Source: Emiliania huxleyi CCMP1516
Taxonomy: Eukaryota; Haptophyta; Isochrysidales; Noelaerhabdaceae
Length of the DNA: 32,906 bases
NCBI RefSeq assembly: GCF_000372725.1
Contig: NW_005198030.1
Location: 30,075 to 62,980 of the forward strand
Direction of reading: 5' to 3'
The notes under the pieces are model-generated. The model did not search any database. It worked only from the letters and a program-made list of their open reading frames with translations, and was not told the origin of the DNA. How positions within the stretch are numbered: the stretch's first letter is position 1; every line of letters starts with the position of its first letter. The translations under genes and the position numbers were made by a program. Below are positions 17,882-27,020 of this stretch, piece by piece.

Positions 17882-18590
17882 TTTGTTTGAAGTCAAAGTC
17901 GAATCAGAGCGGTGTCGGCGTTGTCCTGAGTTTTCTCCCCCGGACCGCCCAACCGGGACCGCTCCGGGACGCACGCCGGCGAAGCACCATCAAGAAGCTG
18001 CTGCACGGCCCGCCGGCATCACACTTTACCACTCAGAGCTCGTCCCGGTCCGTCACAGCGATCCTCGGCCTCCGGAGGGCCCCCGGGACGCGGTCGGGCG
18101 ATCTGGCGTATGGATTCCCCACCCAGGGCTATCTCACCACTGGCTATCACCTGGACCCATCAACAGGCACCTGCCCGGGGGGCGGCGCCGAGGTCACTAA
18201 CTGTTGTTCACACCGCTGCCCAACCATTCTTGCAGCACAGTAGGCGAGCCCAAATCACTCTCTAGAAATCACTGAGTCACTGTGAGAGTCGTCACGTGAA
18301 TCGTGATTTCTTGTTGGTTGGGTTTCACAAAATCCTCATCGCAAACCCTGTCACACAGCACACACAGCAGAGAGTCCTCTTACGCGCTACGCGGGAATGT
18401 AAGAGCAAAGAGCCACATACACTGAAAATCATAAATCTCTCTCCAATCTGGCACGGTCCACACGCGGACCACACAGGTTCACAGCCGCGCGGTACACAAC
18501 GAAAGGAGAGATCTCTCTACATACGAACAAGTTCACGAAAAAGCGTACACTCGACAGAGGGAACTGTCATCTGACATACAGCATCCCAAC

Positions 18591-20354
18591 CTAGTCAATG
18601 CAGGGAATCTCGTACACCCCTTCGACCACGGGGTAGGGGAACCAGACCAAGAACTTCATCAGGAGGCCCGTGGGGGCGGGCTGCAGCGGGAGCTCGTCTT
18701 CGCCGCACGGCGCCCACTCTTCGGCCTCGTCGAGCGGGCGGCGGAGGACGCGGCAGTTGATCCCGCCCGCGCCGTCCTCCTCGAGGCGCACCTTGGACTG
18801 CACGGCGGTGTGCCTCCACTTCTCGTCGCCGACGACGCCGGGCAGCGTGTCGTACTCGAGGACGAAGGACTCGTTGGCGGCGCGCGCCTCTGCGAGCATG
18901 CGCCGCAGCTCGAGGCCGGGGACGGTGTACACCGGGAAGGGCCCCCCTCCGGCCGCCGTCCAGTGCGGCACGTGCCTCCGGATCCTGTGCGAGCCAAACA
19001 TGCGCATCACGGTCGGGTGGTACTCGTGGCCGATGTGCCCAAACGAGTGGAGCATGTCGCGGATGCCGGGCCGCAGCTCGTCCGTCACGTTGCACGGGTA
19101 GAGCGCGTTGAGGTAGTCGCTCGAGCAGCTCGTGATGCGGACGACGCCGCCGCCAAACCCGTCCGTGCCGCGGCTCCACTCCCACTGCTGCAGCAGCGAG
19201 GTTGGCATGAGGAGGTGGTTAGAGCCGCCGTGCTCGCGGATGTGCGAGAAGGGGCTCGTCGCAGAGATGTCCATCAGGCCCAGCGTCTGCGCGCCGAACA
19301 CGTAGAAGAGGACCGCCAGCACCCAAAAGGCGCCGTTTGCGCGTAGGAGGCGGCTGGCGAGCCCGCCGACGGCGCCCAGGCCGATGGGCCCCGCCTCCGC
19401 CCACGCGGCCGCGTGCCGCATGTCGAGAAGCACGACTCTCGCGCCGATGAGGCAGAGGATGGTCTGGGCGGGGATGCCCCAGTTGATCACGATGCCGGGG
19501 TCGGAGGTGAGCGAGGCGGACCAGGCCGCGAGGGCGACGGAGGCGACCCGGAACGCGAGGCCGCTCGAGGTCCTCGGCGCGCTCACCACCTCGGCCAGGG
19601 CCACCGTCCACGCCTCGGGCATGACAAAGAAGAGGCGGGTGTAGCAAAACACACCGAAGAGCGGCACCGCGTTCGGGTGCGGAGTGATGCAGATCGCGTA
19701 GTGGAGCATGTTGGATAGCACGAAGCCGGCGCGGCGCATGGGCCGGCTGGGCAGGAGGAGGAGGACGCCGATGCTCATCTCTCCGATGATCGTCATCCAC
19801 GGAGCACTACCGAGAGCTGCGGTCACCAGCCACGGCGGGAGTAGGCCCTCCGGCGCGAAAGTGGCCAGCAGCGACGCGATGTAAATGGTGCCGCACGAGA
19901 CGGTCGGGTCGAGGAAGCTGGTGTTCATCTTCCAGAAGCCGGCTCCGATGTAGAAGAGGCTGATCATGGTGCGCACGAGGTCCTTCGTCTGGTCAACGAC
20001 GGCGGTGGCGGGACACAGCAGCAGCGTGACCACGCATGCGAGCTCGAGTGCGTTCGCCCAGTGGCAACTCTCCCAGATCATGGGCGACTGGACCACGAAC
20101 ATGGACACGCGCACAAGCATGGAGAGGCTGACGAGGAGCCGAGACGGCACGGCCAGGATGGCGAGCCAGAGAACGCACTGTGCCCAGAACCAGACGGGCG
20201 TTTCGACGCACTCAGAAGGGAAGAAGCTTTCGCAGCCCGGCACGAGGAACATGTTGCCGTAGATGATAACGAACTCAGTGACCGCCCACAGCCGCGCGTA
20301 AGCTCGAAGGAGGTCATGCTGAGAAGGATGCGGCACGGCCTTGCTCGGTGCCAT
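18591..20354 (-). CDS. Polytopic membrane protein, HTTM / gamma-carboxylase-like
   Basis: A 587-residue protein if it starts at ATG 20354 (MAPSKAVPHPSQHDLLRAYA). The open frame continues upstream to 20504, but that part only translates a 20-bp minisatellite. Roughly ten hydrophobic segments fill the first 380 residues, including FVIIYGNMFLV, AQCVLWLAILAVPSRLLVSL, ISLFYIGAGFWKMNTSFLDP, MTIIGEMSIGVLLLLP and GAFWVLAVLFYVFGAQTLGL. The pattern of a helix with YIGAGFWK near the membrane edge resembles the HTTM domain of vitamin K-dependent gamma-carboxylase relatives. The last 190 residues are soluble, with NVT and NES glycosylation sequons. I cannot see a catalytic motif that proves carboxylase activity. 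No intron is needed. Confidence 0.6.
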   Translation of the reverse strand: MAPSKAVPHPSQHDLLRAYARLWAVTEFVIIYGNMFLVPGCESFFPSECVETPVWFWAQCVLWLAILAVPSRLLVSLSMLVRVSMFVVQSPMIWESCHWANALELACVVTLLLCPATAVVDQTKDLVRTMISLFYIGAGFWKMNTSFLDPTVSCGTIYIASLLATFAPEGLLPPWLVTAALGSAPWMTIIGEMSIGVLLLLPSRPMRRAGFVLSNMLHYAICITPHPNAVPLFGVFCYTRLFFVMPEAWTVALAEVVSAPRTSSGLAFRVASVALAAWSASLTSDPGIVINWGIPAQTILCLIGARVVLLDMRHAAAWAEAGPIGLGAVGGLASRLLRANGAFWVLAVLFYVFGAQTLGLMDISATSPFSHIREHGGSNHLLMPTSLLQQWEWSRGTDGFGGGVVRITSCSSDYLNALYPCNVTDELRPGIRDMLHSFGHIGHEYHPTVMRMFGSHRIRRHVPHWTAAGGGPFPVYTVPGLELRRMLAEARAANESFVLEYDTLPGVVGDEKWRHTAVQSKVRLEEDGAGGINCRVLRRPLDEAEEWAPCGEDELPLQPAPTGLLMKFLVWFPYPVVEGVYEIPCID

Positions 20355-20363
20355 GCGCCGAGC

Positions 20364-20478
20364 TTTGAGCGCGCCGCGCGAGAGCCGAGCGCGCCGCGCC
20401 AGAGCCGAGCGCGCCGCGCCAGAGCCGAGCGCGCCGCGACAGAGCCGAGCGCGCCGCGCCAGAGCCGAGCGCGCCAGG
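20364..20478. repeat. 20-bp minisatellite at the 5' end of the membrane-protein gene
   Basis: Units of AGAGCCGAGCGCGCCGCGCC start at 20381, 20401, 20421, 20441 and 20461, the last partial, with a degenerate copy before them. It ends 10 bp upstream of the likely start codon on minus. Because 20 is not a multiple of 3, every frame is used in turn. Confidence 0.85.
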
Positions 20479-20537
20479 CAGCCCGCACTCGCCGGCGCCC
20501 CCAAAAAGAATTTTACGCATTAACAACAACATGTACA

Positions 20538-20581
20538 TGTGCGGTTGATGACTGCACTCCAAGTGCTCCAAGTGCTCCAAC
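20538..20581 (+). repeat. Dispersed element tail, (CTCCAAGTG)n
   Basis: TGTGCGGTTGATGACTGCAC followed by CTCCAAGTG units; the same tail as at 8073, 21506 and 29090. Confidence 0.7.
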
Positions 20582-20760
20582 AAACTCCCTCGCACAACAC
20601 TGGGCACGGGACTGGCGCGCACTGGCACTAACACAGGTACACCACGGGAGCCAGAAAGAATTTTACGACCAAACCCCCTCGCACGACACCGTACGGTGCT
20701 TCGGTGCTCGAGCGCGCTCAACATTGTGGTCGTTCAGGGCGGCTCGCACAGCGCCCGCAG

Positions 20761-20911
<151 letters not shown>

Positions 20912-21080
20912 CCCCTTCCCCTTCCCCTTCAAGACCGCACGGGCGAGGACACGCGCAGGGGCCGCACCTCTAGCGAAGCCCACAGAGTGGGAGACTCCTA
21001 TCACCGCCCTGCCACCCACGTGAGCCTTTTGGCCGCCTCTGTCAGTGTGCCCGTGGTAGTGAGAGACTGCTGGTGAGAAG

Positions 21081-21430
21081 CCGGAGGAAGGTCGCTAGTC
21101 GAGAGAGATCGCCAGCGGAATAGGGAGTCCACCGTGCTGCGAGCCTGTCGCTGTCCCTTGTCAGGAGCAGGAGAACTAGGAGAGCGCAACCAATAGGAGG
21201 CCCGCGCCTGCCCCCGTGCCGCCGGGTGCAACCTGTCCTATACGAGAGAGGAATCCCTGGGACCCTGTCGTGTGGGTGAACCCTGCCCAGCCCCCGTCCA
21301 TGTCGCGATGCGCTCCCCGCTCCCGTTCCCCTGTGTCCCTGATCGTCCTTACAAGATCCTGCTCGCGCAGGTGGGGACCCTGTCCTTCTCCCACCCCTCG
21401 TTTGGCGTGCCCGTTTTATTTATCTTTATA
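21081..21430. repeat. Element with shared ends, copy 1
   Basis: The left block 21081-21174 and right block about 21331-21428 match the blocks at 21611-21711 and 22042-22135. The 150 bp between them differ from the other copy. Landmarks are CCGGAGGAAGGTCGCTAG, CCCTTGTCAGGAGCAGGAGA and GATCCTGCTCGCGCAGGTG. Confidence 0.6.
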
Positions 21431-21481
21431 CACCGGGTACGGGACTGGCACTGCAAAAAAGAATTTCGGGCTGCTGACCCC

Positions 21482-21530
21482 TGGCCCTGGATGTGCGGTT
21501 AAATGACTGCACTCCAAGTGCTCCAAGTGT
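21482..21530 (+). repeat. Dispersed element tail, (CTCCAAGTG)n
   Basis: TGGCCCTGGATGTGCGGTTA precedes GACTGCACTCCAAGTG, as at 8051 and 29069. It sits between the two copies of the shared-end element. Confidence 0.7.
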
Positions 21531-21610
21531 GCATCCTAAGCAAAGCCCTCTCTCCTCCCCTATCCCTCGTTTGGGTTGTCTGTTTTCTTTCTTTCTTTCT
21601 TCTCACGACC

Positions 21611-22135
21611 CCGGAGGAAGGTCGCTAGACTGAGATGAGACCGCCAGTGGAGTTGGGATTCCACCGTGCACCGCGCTGCGAGCCTGTCGTGTCCCTTGTC
21701 AGGAGCAGGAGAGCCCACCTGGGAGAGAGATTTTTAGAAGCCAACAAGAAATGTGGCACACAGAGTGATTTGGGCTCGGCAGCTTGTCGACTACTGGCCG
21801 AAGCCGGAGTCGGAACCGTAGCCGAGATGGTCTTCGAGGGTGTCGAATATGTCATTCGCCTCGCTAGTGGAGCCGGTGCCGCATGAGTCGCGGTCGGAGG
21901 AGGAGTCGTCGGAGGAGTGGTCGGAGAACTCGCGCTTGTCGCGCCTGATGCGCTCTGCGAGGGGGCCGGGGTCGTAGTTGTCGTGCTCGAGCGTCGGGTA
22001 GGTAGCGCGCCTTGCGACCTTGTCGGCTTCTTCTGTCCCACCTGTGTCCCCTTGATCGTCCTTCCAAAATCCTGCTCGTGCAGGTGTGGACCCTGTCCTC
22101 CTCCCCTATCCCTCGTTTGGGTTGTCTGTTTTCTT
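21611..22135. repeat. Element with shared ends, copy 2, carrying a coding-like insert
   Basis: The same outer blocks as copy 1 flank a 330-bp interior, which contains a minus-strand coding-like segment (21791-22041). The right block ends at an AG on minus that could be a splice acceptor. Confidence 0.6.
21791..22041 (-). CDS. Terminal exon of an unknown acidic protein (fragment)
   Basis: The minus frame is open from 22105 to TAG at 21793-21791 and has no ATG. Beyond the repeat block it reads EEADKVARRATYPTLEHDNY, then AERIRRDKREFSDHSSDDSS and a tail ending YGSDSGFGQ. The acidic, Ser/Asp-rich composition and GC-rich third positions look like a genuine protein C terminus. It probably begins at the acceptor ACAG|GTGG at 22042/22041, or is a captured gene piece. 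No family is recognised. Confidence 0.35.
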
Positions 22136-22152
22136 TCTTTCTTTCTTTCTCT
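22098..22152. repeat. Dispersed T/C-rich block
   Basis: ATCCCTCGTTTGGGTTGTCT followed by TTTTC and (TTTC)n. Close relatives lie at about 21556-21600, 26896-26942 and 29577-29620, and inverted near 3480-3520. Several are preceded by a CCCTGTGTGGTGGCGGC-type stretch (22378, 26873, 29280). Confidence 0.65.
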
Positions 22153-22596
22153 CACGACCCAGCCAGCCCTAGCTTGGGATGTCCGTTTTATTTATTCATT
22201 TATTCTCTCACGAAAAATAATTTTACGCCAGGAACAGCTTGTAAGAGCTGTATACGGTAAAGATCGATGGATTTTTTTGCCTATTGTCGGTGGTTCTTGC
22301 CCCCTTGGGGCTCCTGGAGGAACGCACAACACTGGGCACGGGGCTGGCGCGTTAGTGCCAGTGCGCGAGAACAAATCCCTGTGTGGTGGCAGGCCGTTTT
22401 CCCACCCCTCCTGCTTGACGGAGGTTGACGGCTCTCCCTACATCCGGTACATGCCGTACCGCGCAATGAACTTCCGCGTCGTGCGTCCTTCGGGGAGTCG
22501 GGGAGGAGCGACTCGCGGGAGGAGACGGCGTCGCGCCCAGTGACACCTGCCTGCGCCGTGCCACGGTGTACGCTACTCCTCTTCAAGTGCGGCGCA

Positions 22597-23955
22597 ATGA
22601 GCCACCTTCGCCGGGCTGCCAGCGGCGGGGCCCAGATGGTGAGGCCTGCGACCATCCCGGAGATGGCCAAGGCTGCTCGGTTGGAGCTCGTTGGCGTGGT
22701 CGGAGCCAAGGACCCGATAGCTCACCTCGGCGGCTGCCTCAACGTCTCGAGGCTGCTGACGCTTGCGAGCATCAATCAGGAAGATGACGGCAACCTCGTC
22801 GAGGATGACATGGAAGCGGCACAGGAGCTGATCGGGTCGACACAGGATGAGCTCATGAACTCTGGTGTGATCGCGGCCTTGGTTCTGTACATGGTGTTCT
22901 TTCCTGCGTACGAGGAGGCCGAAACCTTGACGACGATTCGAGACAGTATGGAGGGGGCTGGCAGCGTTGGTGTCGACGACGTGACGTCCATGATCGCCAC
23001 CATGCTGAGCGTCTCCATGTCGTCCTTCACGCTTGCGGCTAGCTCGATCCTCTACATGCAGATGACCTGTTGGATGACCACGCCACGGGCCAAGCTGTGG
23101 TACGTCATCAACGCCTCCCGCGTAACCAACGCGATAGACACCTGCAAGGATGGAACCGTCTTCCTAGCATCTCTGGCACTCGCGTGCGAATGTTCGTCGA
23201 CGGGCAGCGCCATCGACCTTCTGCCAGGGATCCCCGTGATTGCCCTGGTAGCCAGCATATTCTACGTGAAGCTCCACCTGGCGCGGCGCAGCCGTGACTC
23301 ACTCGCCGCCGAGTTGTCGCTCGCGTTCCAAAAGCTCTCGTCGTCGGGCCGTTGGGAGGAGATGCCGGTGGAGGCGCTTGCCGGTGAGCTGCGGGCGCGA
23401 GTTCAGAGGGAGGGCTCCGCCGAGTTGACCGCCTCCTCGCCTGCACCCACCACCGATGCAGCCGCCCCCGACAAAACGGAGGAAGCCGTCGAGCGAGCCA
23501 GAACTCCCCCCCCCGCCGATCTACCCGCACCCGAGCGCGCTAGTGGTGAGGTCACTGCAGAAGAAGGTGCCAGGGGCAGCGGTTGGCTCAAGATGCGTTG
23601 GTCGGCGCTGGTCGATCTCGCCTTCTCGGCAAAGGGCATATACGGCAGCGTTTCTGAGCCGGACCCGGCCCCAGAGGTGGCCGACCGGCGCTCAATAGCG
23701 CCCCCCGAACCGGCGCTGGCGCTGACGAGTGAAGAGCCGGGGTGGGTGCCGAACAACGAGCGCCGCGGGTGCAACATATGCCAGAAGAAGTTTGGGCTGC
23801 TCCGAAGAAAGCACCACTGCCGGCTGTGCGGCGAGGTGATTTGCGGCGACTGCTCCGGCTGGCGGGTGAAGGCACGGTCGGGGTTAGCCGGGTCCTCTGA
23901 GGCGGTGCGGGCTTGCAAAACCTGCGCGACAGCGCCCGCTGATCCGACAGCATGA
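22597..23955 (+). CDS. FYVE zinc-finger protein with N-terminal membrane segments
   Basis: A 452-residue protein from ATG 22597 (MSHLRRAASGGAQMVRPATI). Hydrophobic stretches include SGVIAALVLYMVFFPAYEEA, MLSVSMSSFTLAASSILYMQ, DGTVFLASLALACE and LLPGIPVIALVASIFYVKLH, suggesting three or four membrane helices in residues 85-225. A Pro/Glu-rich linker follows. The C terminus is a FYVE domain: eight cysteines at 392, 395, 408, 411, 416, 419, 440 and 443, and the basic pocket RRKHHCRLCG. FYVE domains bind PI3P on endosomes. The usual WxxD entry is here WVPN, so lipid affinity may differ. Membrane helices plus a C-terminal FYVE recall protrudin (ZFYVE27). A coding-like stretch upstream (22428-22500, VDGSPYIRYMPYRAMNFRVV) may be an earlier exon. 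Confidence 0.8.
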   Translation: MSHLRRAASGGAQMVRPATIPEMAKAARLELVGVVGAKDPIAHLGGCLNVSRLLTLASINQEDDGNLVEDDMEAAQELIGSTQDELMNSGVIAALVLYMVFFPAYEEAETLTTIRDSMEGAGSVGVDDVTSMIATMLSVSMSSFTLAASSILYMQMTCWMTTPRAKLWYVINASRVTNAIDTCKDGTVFLASLALACECSSTGSAIDLLPGIPVIALVASIFYVKLHLARRSRDSLAAELSLAFQKLSSSGRWEEMPVEALAGELRARVQREGSAELTASSPAPTTDAAAPDKTEEAVERARTPPPADLPAPERASGEVTAEEGARGSGWLKMRWSALVDLAFSAKGIYGSVSEPDPAPEVADRRSIAPPEPALALTSEEPGWVPNNERRGCNICQKKFGLLRRKHHCRLCGEVICGDCSGWRVKARSGLAGSSEAVRACKTCATAPADPTA

Positions 23956-24303
23956 GAGCGCATGGCGTGCGCTGCAGCCTGCTGGAAGCTCGCTCGAGAT
24001 AGGATCTCGGGTATACTCCGGGAGTGAGAGCCCGGCTTGCCTCGAGTGGTGCAGGTGCAGAGCCAGAGCTCCACCAGCGCTAGACAGAGCGGGCGAAAGG
24101 TGGGCGCGTCAGGCGAACGAGGCCGCTGCGCGAGTCCTTCTCGACTCAAGCGCGCGCGGGGGGGGTCTGCGGAGATGTTTCTCTTTTCCATGGAGCTGGC
24201 CAAATAACCATCATACTCGTGCAACACGTACCCGTCCCCGAGCCGTTACTTCGCCGCGACGTTTCTTAGAGGGCCTGTCTGCTGTGAGAGAGAGTTCAGT
24301 TGT
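23956..24303. other. Intergenic, no supported gene
   Basis: This is the 3' flank of the FYVE gene up to the left end of the palindromic element. I see no gene and no notable repeat. Confidence 0.4.
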
Positions 24304-26102
24304 TTAAAGGCCCACTCCACGCCCCCTTTCGACTTTGAGCAAGTGTCGACACTTGGCCGCCGCTGCCTCCTGAGCACCCCCACGCCGGTTGGGGCTGCTC
24401 TCCGCCCACCAGCCGGCCACAGGCCGCCACCCTGGCCGGCCGGCGTCGAGAGAACGGCCAGACTCGACCGACCGGGTGTCGCGCCGCTGCCTGCGTCTCG
24501 CGCCGCTGTAGCAGCGCCAGCGGCTCGGCCGCGCATCCTTCACACACGCCGCCACGACCAAGCTGAGCGGGCCCAGTGTCGAGGTCTGGTGCGAGCTGCA
24601 TGTGAGGGGCGGCTTTGGCCACAGCAGGTCCACCAGACGGATCTCAAAGCTTGCCGTCGGCGTGCTGTCGTGGCGAGAGCCGAGACCGCTGCAGAGGAGC
24701 CGAGTGCAGTGACGATCCAGAGGCTACCAGGGCCACCAAGTGGTAGCCCTTGCCCATTCTGATCAGGGCTGTGCTTTGGTGGGGTTGTGCTTGAGCATGT
24801 GTGAAGTGGGAGTGCGTGCCGGCGGTGTCTGTGGGTGAAACGGGCGTGAGTGAGGCCGTAAGAGCCGTGGTATGAGCCAGAGTGGGCTTCATCCGTCATC
24901 ACCCAAAATAAGGACGGTTTGGGACAGCTCAGACTTGGTACTGATGAGCCTGGGCCAGGAGGGCGACAGAGAAGGCGAGGTGGTGAGCTGGGAAGCCGCT
25001 TCATCGGCACCTGGACGTGTCGCGATGAACTGCCGAAAAGTACTATTTGCGGCTATTGCTCAAAACTTCGGGAGACAAGGCCTACATATTATGACTGAAT
25101 CCTTGCGCCTGGTGCATGAGGGCTGCGGGTCGGGACATTTCACGGTCGGTGGCGCCGGTGTTGGCCTCCGGAAAGCCCTCGCAATCGCCTCGGATGGGGT
25201 CCACCGGAGACAATCTCGAGCCCTCTCCGTGGCATCACGAGCCGGTGTGAGCTTGCAGACCCAAGGTAAGTGCGGTCTGGGACGGCTTAGGCTTGCTACT
25301 GATGGGCCTGGGCCAGGAGGGCGACAGAGAAGGCGAGATGGTGAGCTGAGACGCTGGAGAGTCCGCGCGTGACCTTGTCGCGATGCCAGTGCCACGAAGC
25401 GATATTTCCTGCTCTCAGCCCACCATCTCGACTTCTCAGTCGCCATCCTGGCCCAGGCTCATCAGTACCAAGTCTGAGCTGTCCCAAACCGTCCTTATTT
25501 TGGGTGATGAAGCCCACTCTGGCTCATACCACGGCTCTTACGGCCTCACTCACGCCCGTTTCACCCACAGACACCGCCGGCACGCACTCCCACTTCACAC
25601 ATGCTCAAGCACAACCCCACCAAAGCACAGCCCTGCTCATAATTGACAAGGGCTACCACTTGGTGGCCCTGGTAGCCTCTGGATCGTCACTGCACTCGGC
25701 TCCTCTGCAGCGGTCTCGGCTCTCGCCACGACAGCACGCCGACGGCAAGCTTTGAGATCCGTCTGGTGGACCTGCTGTGGCCAAAGCCGCCCCTCACATG
25801 CAGCTCGCACCAGACCTCGACACTGGGCCCGCTCAGCTTGGTCGTGGCGGCGTGTGTGAAGGATGCGCGGCCGAGCCGCTGGCGCTGCTACAGCGGCGCG
25901 AGAAGCAGGCAGCGGCGCGACACCCGGTCGGTCGAGTCTGGCCGTTCTCTCGACGCCGGCCGGTGAGACTGACGGCCTGTGGCCGGCTGGTGGGCGGAGA
26001 GCAGCCAGGAGGACTCCAGAGTAGCCAGCAACATGAAGCAACGGGAGAGCGCACAGCGAGCGCAAACACAGCTCTGAGAAAGGGCGGGGAGTGGGCCTTT
26101 AA
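24304..26102. mobile_element. 1.8 kb palindromic (foldback) element bounded by TTAA
   Basis: The left end is TTTAAAGGCCCACTCC (24303-24318) and the right end is its reverse complement, GGAGTGGGCCTTTAAA (26088-26103). Long arms are near-identical in opposite orientation: about 24394-25000 against 25412-26007. Just inside each terminus about 70 bp differ between the arms. The arm interior reads the same for about 97 codons on either strand (for example AARPRILHTRRHDQAERAQC), which points to a recent duplication. A third partial copy of the inner 100 bp lies at about 25257-25365 in direct orientation. No transposase is visible, so a non-autonomous element is likely. TTAA at both edges fits a piggyBac-type target duplication, but that is inference. 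Confidence 0.65.
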
Positions 26103-26131
26103 ATTCTTAGAGGGTGTTGAGTCGCGAATAC

Positions 26132-26608
26132 ACATGCGGTATGGCGGTGAGCGCGAGGCAACACTCCGCGCGGCGGCGGAAGCACACTTTGGTGTCGCCG
26201 TGGTCCGAGGCGCCGCCGGCGAGCAGCTGTTCTGCAGCAACGCCTGGACGCCCTTTGAGTACGATCACAATGGCAACCGCGACCTTTTCATCACCGGCTT
26301 CCGGGTAGAGCGGTGCTCAACGTACAACACTCTCGTCAAGTAGGTGCTGAAGTAGGTGCTGTTCGAAGCGTGTGAATGGCAGCAGTTTCGGCGGCGCGTA
26401 TCCCGGCGAGCTGGTGCTGCAGACATTTTTGGAGGGTTCGCCCGATACTGGCTTCGTCTACACCTTTGATGGCCCGATTCGCGGCAAGGTGCGGGTGACA
26501 TGCGAGCTCAGGCCAGGTGTGTTTGCTGTGCCCGTGCTGCTGCTGAGATGCTTCATGGCGTACGTAGCTATCACTACCGAGCGCATACGCGATCTGAGCC
26601 GCTGCTGA
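26132..26608 (+). CDS. Unrecognised gene fragment, probably two exons
   Basis: The frame through 26132-26339 reads MRYGGEREATLRAAAEAHFG, then VVRGAAGEQLFCSNAWTPFE and ITGFRVERCSTYNTLV. A second frame from 26383 reads SSFGGAYPGELVLQTFLEGS and GFVYTFDGPIRGKVRVTCEL. Removing 26340-26382 (GT...AG, 43 nt) joins them in frame as TLVN-SSFGG. Both parts have the composition of a beta-rich protein. The coding signal fades after CELRPG, near 26518, where GTGTGT could be another donor. The N terminus may lie inside the adjacent palindromic element. I recognise no family. Confidence 0.35.
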
Positions 26609-26609
26609 G

Positions 26610-27020
26610 CCGTTTCGCGGGCAGCCTGCGCGCGCGGGGGGCGTCCGGCTGTCGCGTGTCGGCTGTGTGTGGTGTGGAGAAACCGCAACGATCGGCGAGG
26701 CCGCGCCGACATGCAGCATGCGGATGCGCAGCCGCAGGCGGCCAGGGGCACGACTCAGAGCCCTCAGCGGGTGAGAAGATGACCGGGCGTGGCGCTCACT
26801 GGCGCGTGGCGGGTACTAGAAACAAGAACAAGATCTCCGCCCAAACGGCGAAATGAGAATCGCATTAAAATCCCTGTGTGGTGGCGGCGTGCCGTCCTCC
26901 CATCCCTCCCTTGGGCTGTCCGTTTTCTTTCTTTTCTTTCTGAGAATCGCATACTCGGAAACATGCAGTAAATATTGGCGTTTCGACACTCGAGGAGAAA
27001 CAGGTGAGAGAGCAGGGTTG
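26610..27020. other. Intergenic, with a dispersed T/C-rich block
   Basis: No supported gene. 26873-26942 carries the CCCTGTGTGGTGGCGGCGTG plus (TTTC)n block also seen at 22.1 and 29.3-29.6 kb. Confidence 0.4.

Larger units (their letters stand above)
17259..18590. other. Intergenic region with strong hairpins, no firm gene
   Basis: It lies between the start of the ZZ gene and the stop of the membrane-protein gene, both on minus. 17429-17471 folds on itself (GCCCCCCGCTAC against its complement, with an inner GTCGC/GCGAC stem). 17843-17881 is a perfect 16-bp hairpin. A short plus frame at about 18095-18243 (YGFPTQGYLTTGYHLDPSTG, then several Cys) looks mildly protein-like but has no support beyond composition. 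Confidence 0.45.

Noticed and set aside
17300..17890. 196-codon plus frame upstream of the ZZ gene
   Set aside because: It crosses two hairpins, has no recognisable motif and no consistent coding character.
20355..20504. N-terminal extension of the membrane protein
   Set aside because: It only translates the 20-bp array and the ATG at 20354 begins a sensible protein, so I use the shorter start. It could still be translated.
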